Below, in pieces: positions 25,021-32,294 of a DNA stretch of 64,000 bases (position 1 is its first letter; each line of letters opens with the position of its first letter). This stretch comes from Streptomyces sp. NRRL F-525. Its GTDB lineage: Bacteria; Actinomycetota; Actinomycetes; Streptomycetales; Streptomycetaceae. Position numbers and translations under genes: made by a program. Location of the stretch: positions 44,225 through 108,224 of the forward strand of contig NZ_JNXE01000050.1 of NCBI RefSeq assembly GCF_000716605.1, in the 5' to 3' direction. The notes beneath the pieces are model-generated. The model ran no database searches and was not told where the DNA came from. It saw only the letters and a list, made by a program, of their open reading frames with translations.

Positions 25021-25508
25021 CACCATCCGAACCGGCGGACACTTAGCCTCGCGCCTCACGAGGGCCACGATCGTAGCCATTTCCTGCATGACCAGAACAA
25101 CGGCCAGAACCAGGGTCACGGACCGTGAATCCCTTGCGAGACAGCATGGTTGACGTTCAGTCACCCCAACAAGCGCTTCGGGCATATTCCAGCGCGAAGG
25201 AGTACGAGTGCGGGATACTGTGCGACGCTCGCCGCGGGCAGTCGAACAGGCCGGGGTGAAAGCCTGTTCTGCCGTGCGAGCGGGGGTGCGCATCGCCCGA
25301 TCCGGAGCCGCCTCACAGGCAACACCGGCATGGCTCGTACCTTGAACCACTCGCATCCCACACAAGGTACCGGAGCCCATAGACGACTCCAGGCCGTGAC
25401 AAGTCACGCGTAGGACACAACCCGATATCAACGCTCCGTGATTCCGGTATGCCACGATCCGCGACACCGTTGTCGCCGCCGTCCCGGTCCCCGCAGGCAG
25501 CCGCCCCG
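25021..25508. other. intergenic region without a confident gene
   Basis: This 488-base stretch is less G+C-rich than its neighbours. A minus-strand frame from an ATG near 25190 would encode ~56 residues ending at 25018, just before the RsbW-like start, and could be a small coupled gene. Its composition gives no support and no family is recognised. The promoter of the RsbW-like gene should lie here. Confidence 0.4.
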
Positions 25509-26399
25509 CTAGCCCGCCTGGGCCAGCAGATCCGCCGCGAGCACCTCCTCACTCTCCGTGTCCCCACCACCACGCCGAGCGCGCACCCACGCCCGTTTCA
25601 GATGCAGATGAACCTCGGACTCCCAGGTGAACCCCATCCCGCCATGCACCTGCAGACAGTCCCGCGCCCCCCGCACGGCAGCCTCATCGGCGAGCAACCG
25701 AGCCGCGGCGATGTCCACCGCATCCCCGGTAACAGCCGCCGCGTACACGGCGGCCCGAGCCACCTCCACCCGCACCAACGACTGCGCACACAAATGCTTG
25801 ACGGCCTGAAACCCCCCGATCGCCTGCCCGAACTGCTCCCGAGTCCGGGCGTGTTGCACCGCAAGCCCACACACACGCCCGGCGGTCCCAAGCTGCTCGG
25901 CGGCAGTGAGAAGAACAGCAACAGGTTCGGTACGCGCGGGAGCCGGCACCCGATGCAACGGCGTCAACGGATCGACAGACCGCAGCGCTACGGCCCCCTC
26001 GGCCCCCGGCAACACGACATCAGCCTCGTCCAGCCACTCCACGAGGCTCCCGTCGGCAGCGGCGACAACCGTCTCTCCGGTAGCCGCGCCCGGCACCACC
26101 CCAGCAGCAAGATGCGTAGCCACCAACGGCCCCGGCACCAACCCCCACCCAAGCTCCTCAAACACCAACACAGCTTCGGGAAGCCCAAGTCCAGCCCCTC
26201 CCTCAGCTTCAGCCACCCGCAGAGAGAACACCCCAAGGTCGCCAAGGGCCCTCCACAAACCCCGATCCAGCCGAGGAGCTTTTAGGGGCGCGGGGAACTG
26301 CGCGACCAGCCCCCACCGGCCCGCACCCGACCACCGACCGATCACACCCCGAACTGCATCCCGCAACACCCTCTGATCATCGGTAAGTTGAAACCGCAT
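25509..26399 (-). CDS. acyl-CoA dehydrogenase, small subunit-like, with in-frame repeat insertion
   Basis: At 296 residues this is shorter than a usual acyl-CoA dehydrogenase (~380) and keeps mainly the C-terminal helical domain (TAGRVCGLAVQHARTREQFG, then LQVHGGMGFTWESEVHLHLKRA). It is paired head to tail with a full-length paralogue, one base apart. This matches the heterotetrameric FadE/ChsE enzymes of actinobacterial steroid side-chain degradation, where each subunit supplies part of the active site. Residues ~30-42 (WGLVAQFPAPLK) are the translation of the 33-base intergenic repeat, inserted without frameshift in the N-terminal helical region. Confidence 0.83.
   Translation of the reverse strand: MRFQLTDDQRVLRDAVRGVIGRWSGAGRWGLVAQFPAPLKAPRLDRGLWRALGDLGVFSLRVAEAEGGAGLGLPEAVLVFEELGWGLVPGPLVATHLAAGVVPGAATGETVVAAADGSLVEWLDEADVVLPGAEGAVALRSVDPLTPLHRVPAPARTEPVAVLLTAAEQLGTAGRVCGLAVQHARTREQFGQAIGGFQAVKHLCAQSLVRVEVARAAVYAAAVTGDAVDIAAARLLADEAAVRGARDCLQVHGGMGFTWESEVHLHLKRAWVRARRGGGDTESEEVLAADLLAQAG
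26284..26316 (+). repeat. 33-base repeat, copy 2, inside a coding sequence
   Basis: The core is identical to copy 1, but it lies within the N-terminal part of the small acyl-CoA dehydrogenase gene and is read on the opposite strand as LVAQFPAPLK. Its length is compatible with the reading frame. Confidence 0.8.
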
Positions 26400-26400
26400 G

Positions 26401-27534
26401 TCAGCGCCCCTTCGGCAACCCCAGAATCCGCTCAGCCACGATGTTCTGCTGAATCTGCGACGTACCCGCAGCGATCGTGTAGGACAGCGACGACAGCCGG
26501 TCCAACACCCAAGCCCGTTCCAGGTCAAGGGAGTCGGGCCCAAGAACGTCCGCCGCCACGTCGTACAACTCCTGCCGCGCATGCGAATACCGCAACTTGA
26601 AAACCGACCCCCCAACCCCAGGAACGCCCCCACTCGCCTCCGACTCACTCACATTCCACTGAGTAAGCCGCCACAACGCCCTGAACTCAGCGTTAAGCCG
26701 CCCCAGTTGACGCCTGATCCCCGGATCATCCCAACGCCCATTCCGCCGCGCTTCGACCGCCAGCTCCCCCAACACCCGCCGACAGGCGACGACTTCACCC
26801 ACGAAAGCCGTGCCGCGCTCAAAGGAAAGGGTCACCATCGTCACCCGCCACCCGTCGTTCTCGTCCCCCACCCGATTCCCGACAGGCACCCGCACCTCAT
26901 CAAGAAACACCTCGGCGAACTCCGCAGACCCGGCGAGCGTCCGCAACGGCCGCACGGTGATCCCCGCCGCGGACATCGGCATCGCAAGCCAGCTGATCCC
27001 CCGATGCTTGGGCGCCTCCGCATCCGTCCGCACCAACAACTCACACCAGTCGGCGACTTCGGCGTGCGAGGTCCAGATCTTCGACCCGCTCACCACGTAG
27101 TCGTCGCCGTCCCGCCACGCACGCGTACGCAACGACGCCAGGTCGGACCCGGCATCGGGCTCACTGAACCCCTGGCACCACACCTCGTCACCCCGCAGCA
27201 CCGGCGGCAGCCACCGCTCCCGCTGCTCGGGAGTCCCCTCCGCGGCGATCGTCGGCCCCGCGTGCAACAGCCCGACGAAATTGGCCCCTACGTAGGGCGC
27301 GCCCGCCTTCTCGGTCTCCTCCAGGAAGATGAGCCGGGTGGTCGGGGACGCGTCCCAGTGCACATGGCCGTAGCCGGCGTCGTACAACATCCGCTGCCAG
27401 CCGCAGTCGTAGGCACGACGGCCGGGCCAGTCGTCCGGCGACGGCTTCGCGGGGAGGGTGGGCAGCACCTTGGCCAGCCACTCCCTCAGCCGCGCCCGGA
27501 ACTCGTCCTCCTCGGCCGTGTACGAGAGGTCCAT
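26401..27534 (-). CDS. acyl-CoA dehydrogenase, large subunit-like
   Basis: A 377-residue protein with full family architecture: N-terminal DLSYTAEEDEFRARLREWL, the VWCQGFSEPDAGSDLASL flavin/substrate segment, SGSKIWTSHAEVADWCELLVR, and a C-terminal TIAAGTSQIQQNIVAERILG. The tight pairing with the shorter downstream paralogue suggests an alpha2-beta2 enzyme acting on a bulky acyl-CoA. The stop codon of the preceding amidohydrolase gene overlaps its ATG (TAATG), so at least three genes are co-translated. Electron transfer is presumably to ETF. Confidence 0.9.
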   Translation of the reverse strand: MDLSYTAEEDEFRARLREWLAKVLPTLPAKPSPDDWPGRRAYDCGWQRMLYDAGYGHVHWDASPTTRLIFLEETEKAGAPYVGANFVGLLHAGPTIAAEGTPEQRERWLPPVLRGDEVWCQGFSEPDAGSDLASLRTRAWRDGDDYVVSGSKIWTSHAEVADWCELLVRTDAEAPKHRGISWLAMPMSAAGITVRPLRTLAGSAEFAEVFLDEVRVPVGNRVGDENDGWRVTMVTLSFERGTAFVGEVVACRRVLGELAVEARRNGRWDDPGIRRQLGRLNAEFRALWRLTQWNVSESEASGGVPGVGGSVFKLRYSHARQELYDVAADVLGPDSLDLERAWVLDRLSSLSYTIAAGTSQIQQNIVAERILGLPKGR

Positions 27535-28730
27535 TACTGATCAAGATCCAGGCCCAGCATGCGGATCGCGTTGCCCCGCATCAGCTTGTAGACCGTCTCG
27601 TCGTCGAGGCCCTTCACATGGTCGAGGGCAACTTCCTTGGTATGCGGGAAGGTTGAGTCGACGTGCGGGTAGTCGGTCTCGAACGTGGCGTTGTCCCGGC
27701 CCACCACATCCAGCGAAGCGACCCCGTGCTTGTCGCGGAAGAAGCAGCAGAACATCTGCCGGTAGTAGTACGTCGACGGCGGCTCGGGGATGAGATCCCG
27801 CACCCCGCCCCACGCGCGGTGCTCCTCCCACACGTCGTCGGCGCGTTCCAGGGCGTACGGGATCCAGCCCATCTGCCCTTCGGAGTAGGCGAGTTTGAGG
27901 GTCGGGAACTTCACCAGGACCCCGCTGAAGAGGAAGTCCATCATCGAGGCCATCGCGTTGTTGAAGGAGAGCGAGGCCTGGACGGCGGGGGGCGCGTCCG
28001 GGGAGGCGGCGGGCATCTGGGAACTGCTGCCGATGTGCATGTTGACGACCGTGCCCGTCTCCTGGCAGACCGCGAAGAACGGGTCCCAGTAGCCGGAGTG
28101 GATGGACGGCAGCCCGAGGTAGGTGGGGATCTCGGAGAAGGTCATCGCGCGCACACCGCGGGCCGCGTTCCGGCGGATCTCCGCCACGGCCAACTCGACG
28201 TCCCACAAAGGGATCAGGCACAGCGGGATGAGCCGGCCGCCGCTGTCGCCGCACCACTCCTCGACCATCCAGTCGTTGTAGGCGCGGACACAGGCGAGCG
28301 CGACCTCCTTGTCGTGGGCCTCGGCGAAGGTCTGGCCGCAGAAGCGCGGGAAGGTCGGGAAGCAGAGCGAGCCCTCGACGTGGTTGAGGTCCATGTCCTT
28401 GAGCCGCTCGGCCGGGTCCCAGCAGCCGGGCCGCATCTGCTCGCGGGTGATGCCCTCCAGGGTCATCTCGTCGCGGTCGAAACCGACGGCGGCGATGTTG
28501 CGCTTGTACGGGAACTTGAGATCCTCGTAGATCCACCAGTCGGTGGGCGGGCCGTCCGGGTCCATCGTGATCTGGTATTTGCCTGCCACGTAGGCGAGTT
28601 CGCCGATTCCGGCGGTGAGCGGCTGGGGGCCGCGGTCGCGGTACTTCTTCGGCAGCCAGGTCTCGAAGAGGTGCGCGGGTTCGATGACGTGGTCGTCGAC
28701 GCTGATGATGCGGGGCAGTTCGGTGGCCAT
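27534..28730 (-). CDS. amidohydrolase family protein (ACMSD-like)
   Basis: A 398-residue TIM-barrel hydrolase. The first metal motif appears as SVDDHVIEP. LCFPTFPRFCGQTF, VVNMHIGSSSQMP, KLAYSEGQMGWIPYALERADDVW and the late NATFETDYPHVDSTFP segment match the amidohydrolase-2 group related to ACMSD and to hydrolases of steroid clusters. Likely roles are decarboxylation, hydrolysis or retro-aldol cleavage of a CoA-pathway intermediate. The ATG has a strong GGAGGGG site; an upstream in-frame start would run through the operator. First gene of the operon with the two acyl-CoA dehydrogenases. Confidence 0.87.
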   Translation of the reverse strand: MATELPRIISVDDHVIEPAHLFETWLPKKYRDRGPQPLTAGIGELAYVAGKYQITMDPDGPPTDWWIYEDLKFPYKRNIAAVGFDRDEMTLEGITREQMRPGCWDPAERLKDMDLNHVEGSLCFPTFPRFCGQTFAEAHDKEVALACVRAYNDWMVEEWCGDSGGRLIPLCLIPLWDVELAVAEIRRNAARGVRAMTFSEIPTYLGLPSIHSGYWDPFFAVCQETGTVVNMHIGSSSQMPAASPDAPPAVQASLSFNNAMASMMDFLFSGVLVKFPTLKLAYSEGQMGWIPYALERADDVWEEHRAWGGVRDLIPEPPSTYYYRQMFCCFFRDKHGVASLDVVGRDNATFETDYPHVDSTFPHTKEVALDHVKGLDDETVYKLMRGNAIRMLGLDLDQ

Positions 28731-28756
28731 GGGTTCCCCTCCGCCGGGACGGTACT

Positions 28757-28777
28757 TATCTGATGACCCGTCAGATA
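28757..28777. promoter_or_regulatory. operator-like palindrome, proximal to the amidohydrolase operon
   Basis: The outer arms TATCTGA and TCAGATA are perfect reverse complements and contain the CTGA-N7-TCAG core. This is the longest version of the motif in the window and lies between divergent promoters. Confidence 0.6.
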
Positions 28778-28786
28778 GCATGTCAC

Positions 28787-28801
28787 CTGACGAGTCGTCA
28801 G
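28787..28801. promoter_or_regulatory. operator-like palindrome, proximal to the acyl-CoA ligase gene
   Basis: CTGACGAGTCGTCAG has perfect 7-base arms around one base. Two more half-sites (GTCGTCAG) follow at 28806-28820, so several regulator dimers could bind upstream of the ligase start. Confidence 0.6.
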
Positions 28802-28835
28802 CCAAGTCGTCAGTCGTCAGCCAAGGAGGGGGACC

Positions 28836-30353
28836 ATGAACGAGACGGCGTACTCCCTGAGTTCCTCCCGCACCCTGTGGGACCTGGTCGCCCGCCGCGC
28901 CGACCTCACCCCCGACCGCCCGGTCCTCCTCCAGGACGACCGGGCCCTGAGCTTCGGGGAGTTGCGCGACCGCTCCGAGCGCGTGGCGGCCGGCCTCTAC
29001 GGCATGGGCGTCCGCCCCGGCACGGTGGTCGCCTGGCAGCTGCCCACCCGCATCGAGACGGCCCTGCTCTCCTTCGCGCTGGCCCGCCTGGGCGCCGTAC
29101 AGACCCCGGTGATCCCCTTCTACCGCGACCGCGAAGTCGGCTTCGCGCTACGGGAGTCGAAGGCGGAGTACTTCGCCGTGCCGGGCGTCTGGCGCGGCTT
29201 CGACTACAGGGAGATGGCCCGGCGGCTGGGAGCTCGGGGGATCTTCGAGGCGTACGACAGCGCCCAACTCCCGGACGGCGACCCGGCCTTACTCCCCGCC
29301 CCGCCCACCGACGGCACCTCCGTCCGCTGGATCTACTGGACCTCCGGCACCACCTCCGACCCCAAGGGCGTGCTGCACACGGACCGTTCGCTGATCGCGG
29401 GCGGCTCCTGCCTCGCCCACGCGCTCCACCTGACGGCGGACGACGTGGGCTCGATGGCCTTCCCGTACGCGCACATCGCCGGGCCCGACTACACGGTGAT
29501 GCTGCTGCTGTACGGCTTCCCTGCGGTGATGTTCGAGCAGTTCGCGCTGCCGGACGCGCTGGAGGGGTACCGCAAGCACGGGGTGACGGTGGCCGGTGGC
29601 TCAACCGCCTTCTATTCCATGTTCCTTGGCGAGCAGCGCAAGCAGCCGGGCGAGAAGGTCATTCCCTCGCTACGGCTGCTCGCGGGCGGCGGCGCTCCCA
29701 AGCCGCCGGAGGTCTACCACTCCGTCGTACGCGAGATGGGGGTCCAGCTCACCCACGGGTACGGCATGACCGAGGTGCCGATGATCACGATGGGGGCGCC
29801 CGACGACACCGTAGAGAATCTGGCGACGACCGAGGGGCGGCCGCCGGACGGGATGGAGATACGGATCGCGGAGGGCGGGGAGGTGCGGTTGCGCGGGGAG
29901 GCCGTGTGTCAGGGGTACTTGGACCCCGCGCAGACGGCGGAGGCGTTCGACGGGGACGGGTTCCTGCGGACCGGGGACCTTGGTCTCCTGACGGACAGCG
30001 GGCATCTCATCCTCACCGGGCGGCTGAAGGACGTGATCATCCGCAAGGGGGAGAACATCTCGGCGAAGGAGATCGAGGATCTGCTGGCCGCGCATCCGGA
30101 CGTCGGGGACGTGGCCGTCGTGGGGCTGCCGGATGCGGAGCGGGGGGAGCGGGTGTGTGCGGTGGTCGAACAGGCGCCGGGGGCAGGTGAGTTGACCTTG
30201 CCCGCCGTGACGGACTACCTGCGCGCGGAAGGGCTGTCCGTGCACAAGCTGCCGGAGCAGCTGGAGATCGTGGACGCCCTTCCGCGCAACGAGACCTTGC
30301 GGAAGGTGCTCAAGTACAAGCTGCGGGAACGCTATTCGGGGACGGTGAAGTAG
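28836..30353 (+). CDS. AMP-forming acyl-CoA ligase (FadD-like)
   Basis: A 505-residue adenylate-forming enzyme. The P-loop IYWTSGTTSDPKGV lies near residue 167, GYGMTEVPM is the A5 motif, and GFLRTGDLG and GRLKDVIIRKGENIS follow. The C-terminal lysine motif reads LPRNETLRKVLK. It should convert a carboxylic acid to its CoA thioester and so start the pathway of the surrounding genes. Codon 152 (29289-29291) is TTA, so full translation in Streptomyces depends on the bldA tRNA and would rise late in development. The ribosome binding site is a strong AAGGAGGGGG. Multiple CTGAC-type sites lie upstream. Confidence 0.9.
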   Translation: MNETAYSLSSSRTLWDLVARRADLTPDRPVLLQDDRALSFGELRDRSERVAAGLYGMGVRPGTVVAWQLPTRIETALLSFALARLGAVQTPVIPFYRDREVGFALRESKAEYFAVPGVWRGFDYREMARRLGARGIFEAYDSAQLPDGDPALLPAPPTDGTSVRWIYWTSGTTSDPKGVLHTDRSLIAGGSCLAHALHLTADDVGSMAFPYAHIAGPDYTVMLLLYGFPAVMFEQFALPDALEGYRKHGVTVAGGSTAFYSMFLGEQRKQPGEKVIPSLRLLAGGGAPKPPEVYHSVVREMGVQLTHGYGMTEVPMITMGAPDDTVENLATTEGRPPDGMEIRIAEGGEVRLRGEAVCQGYLDPAQTAEAFDGDGFLRTGDLGLLTDSGHLILTGRLKDVIIRKGENISAKEIEDLLAAHPDVGDVAVVGLPDAERGERVCAVVEQAPGAGELTLPAVTDYLRAEGLSVHKLPEQLEIVDALPRNETLRKVLKYKLRERYSGTVK

Positions 30354-30844
30354 CGGGCGAAGGAGGAGATGATCTCCGCCTCGCCGACCTTGCCGTCGCT
30401 GTCCGTGTCGAGGGCGTCGGCGGCCATCGCGGCGATCTCGTCGGGGACGCCGAGGGCCTTGAGGACGCGCACGGTGTCCGCGATCGTGGCCGAGCCGTCG
30501 CCGTCCGGGTCGGCGACGTCGAGGGCCGCGTGCAGGAAGGGGCGGCCGATCTCGGCGAAGCGCTCCGGGTTGTCGCGCAGCCGCTTGACCGCGCCGTTGA
30601 CGAACTCCTCGCGGCTGACGCGCTGGTCGCCGTCACGGTCCGCGATGCCGGCCATGCCCTGCCAGAACGCCTCCGCGCCGATGTACAGGGCCTGGCCCTT
30701 GTCGGAGCGGGCCGCCGTACCGAACTCCGCGAGCAGCGCCTTGGCCGCCGAGTTGAAGTCCTCCCGGTCGATGAACCCGTTGCCGTCCTGGTCGAAGGTG
30801 GCGAAACGGGCCGCGATCCGTCGCTCGTACTCGGTGCTGACCAT
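30332..30844 (-). CDS. EF-hand calcium-binding protein (calerythrin/CabC-like)
   Basis: The 170-residue protein has four EF-hand loops at about residues 18-29 (DQDGNGFIDRED), 69-80 (DRDGDQRVSREE), 112-123 (DPDGDGSATIAD) and 146-157 (DTDSDGKVGEAE). Loops 1, 2 and 4 have the canonical acidic pattern with Glu or Asp at position 12, and loop 3 ends in Asp. This is the calerythrin/CabC type of actinomycete cytosolic calcium buffer. The 3' end overlaps the end of the convergent ligase gene by 22 bases. Confidence 0.92.
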   Translation of the reverse strand: MVSTEYERRIAARFATFDQDGNGFIDREDFNSAAKALLAEFGTAARSDKGQALYIGAEAFWQGMAGIADRDGDQRVSREEFVNGAVKRLRDNPERFAEIGRPFLHAALDVADPDGDGSATIADTVRVLKALGVPDEIAAMAADALDTDSDGKVGEAEIISSFARYFTVPE

Positions 30845-31010
30845 GTCTTTCGGGCCGCCTTACTCATGTGGGGTGCGCTTGGGACGGAGCGTACGACGCC
30901 GGGGCGGGTCCGGGAGCGGAAAACGACGCTTGTACCAAGACCGGGGAAATTCCGAAACAACGACGTCACGCCGGAAACCGACGCGTCACGCGGAGAGGGT
31001 TCGCCTCGTC

Positions 31011-31400
31011 TCACGCCGAGAGGGGGTCCGCCTCGTCCTCGGGCTCGTCCTCTGTGGCGGTCATCACATCGGGGTAGACGTCGAAGAGACGGCGTACTCC
31101 CAGGGCGCCGAGGACCCGGTTGACGTGCGAGCCGTCGACCGCGCCCTGGGCGGGCAGGACCACCCGCAGATGCCCCTGGCAGGAGCGGATCAGACGGCGG
31201 GCGGCGATCAGCACGCCCACGCCGCTGGAGTCGCAGAACAGCACCTCGGAGAGGTCGAGGACCAGGCTGTGCTGCCCCTCCGCCACCACGTCGTGCACCC
31301 GCTGGCGCAGCACCGGTGAGGTCACCAGGTCCAGTTCGCCGGACACGAGGAGCACGGACCAGCCGCCGCGCTCACCGTCGTTCACTTTGAAGGCCACCAT
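31011..31400 (-). CDS. STAS-domain anti-sigma factor antagonist
   Basis: A 129-residue SpoIIAA/RsbV-like protein: LLVSGELDLVTSPVLRQRV, then the phospho-site loop VLFCDSSGVGVLIAARR, with Ser58 or Ser59 as the residue phosphorylated by an anti-sigma kinase. In the unphosphorylated state such proteins free a sigma factor from its kinase inhibitor. No kinase or SigF-type sigma is adjacent; the nearby sigma is of the ECF type. The last ~17 residues are acidic. From memory it corresponds to the SCO4410 position in S. coelicolor. Confidence 0.88.
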   Translation of the reverse strand: MVAFKVNDGERGGWSVLLVSGELDLVTSPVLRQRVHDVVAEGQHSLVLDLSEVLFCDSSGVGVLIAARRLIRSCQGHLRVVLPAQGAVDGSHVNRVLGALGVRRLFDVYPDVMTATEDEPEDEADPLSA

Positions 31401-31721
31401 CGCGCCTTTCGCTAGCCGGAACTCCCGGAGACCGTCCGGAAACGGAAGCCGTACCTACGCTTCCTTGCAGCGCGGCTGCCCAGCGGCCGTTCCCTGAAAC
31501 ACGGGGGCAGAAACGGAAACCGGCCGGAAGAGGCTTGTTTTAGTCGCCTTCGATCCTGTTCGATCAGATGTGGGTGGGGTAGGCGCAGATCCGTTACCAC
31601 CCGCGGCCCTTCGGGGGCGTGCAATTGCAGAATGGGGGGTGCGCTGTCAGACGTGCCCACTACATTCGAAGAGACGGTGAGCGCACGCTTGACTTGGGCA
31701 CGGACTCGGTGAGGGGGCCGC
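31401..31721. other. divergent promoter region between STAS and ECF sigma genes
   Basis: This 321-base stretch has no convincing gene. It is richer in A+T around 31530-31580. A GTTC-N15-GGGTAG arrangement near 31569-31592 resembles stress-sigma (SigB-type) promoters and points toward the ECF gene, but the match is weak. Confidence 0.4.
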
Positions 31722-32294
31722 ATGGCGACGAAGGACGCACCGCCCCGTTGGGACCGCAAGATGCAGCAGCGGCTGGCCCGCGGCGAGGCGGCGGCCCTCG
31801 GTGAGCTCTACGACCGCTTCGCCTCCCTCGTGCACTCCCTCGCCCACCGCGTCCTGGGCGACGAGCGCGCCGCCGACGGCATCACCCGCGAGGTCTTCGC
31901 GCACGTCTGGGAGCACCCCGACGCCTACGACCCCAAGCAGGGCCCGCTGCGCTCCTGGGTGGCCGCGCTGACGCACCGGCTCGCGGTGCAGCGGCTGCGC
32001 GCGACCGAGACCGCCGCCCTCGCGCAGGGCGGCCAGGGTTCCACGGAGGAGCTGGAGCGCAAGGTCCGCCGTGCCTCCGTCGCCGCCCGCGCCGACTACA
32101 TCGTCACGTCCATGCCCGCCCCGCTGCGGGCCGCCCTGGAGCTGGCCTACTTCCAGCGCCGTGACTACCGCCAGACCGCCGTCGACCTCGGCGTCACCGA
32201 GGACGAGGCCCGCCGCCGCCTCCGCCTCGGCCTCCAGCTCCTGTCCACCGCCCACGACGCCGGCGCACCGCCGGGGGCGGGGGGTCCGGCGTGA
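31722..32294 (+). CDS. ECF-type RNA polymerase sigma factor
   Basis: A 190-residue protein with region 2 (ALGELYDRFASLVHSLAHRVLGDERAAD, then VFAHVWEHPDAYDPKQGP) and region 4 (MPAPLRAALELAYFQRRDYRQTAVDLGVTEDEARRRLRLGL). The WEHPDAYD block is like SigK/SigL-group ECFs. The ATG has a GAGGGGG site. The following gene, whose product carries a zinc anti-sigma motif, starts inside this stop codon (GTGA overlap), so the pair forms a classic sigma/anti-sigma operon. Position resembles SCO4409 from memory. Confidence 0.92.
   Translation: MATKDAPPRWDRKMQQRLARGEAAALGELYDRFASLVHSLAHRVLGDERAADGITREVFAHVWEHPDAYDPKQGPLRSWVAALTHRLAVQRLRATETAALAQGGQGSTEELERKVRRASVAARADYIVTSMPAPLRAALELAYFQRRDYRQTAVDLGVTEDEARRRLRLGLQLLSTAHDAGAPPGAGGPA

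Noticed and set aside
25018..25467. 149-codon minus-strand frame before the RsbW-like gene
   Set aside because: Low-complexity composition, no family motif and lower local G+C; at most a short coupled gene near its 3' end is possible.
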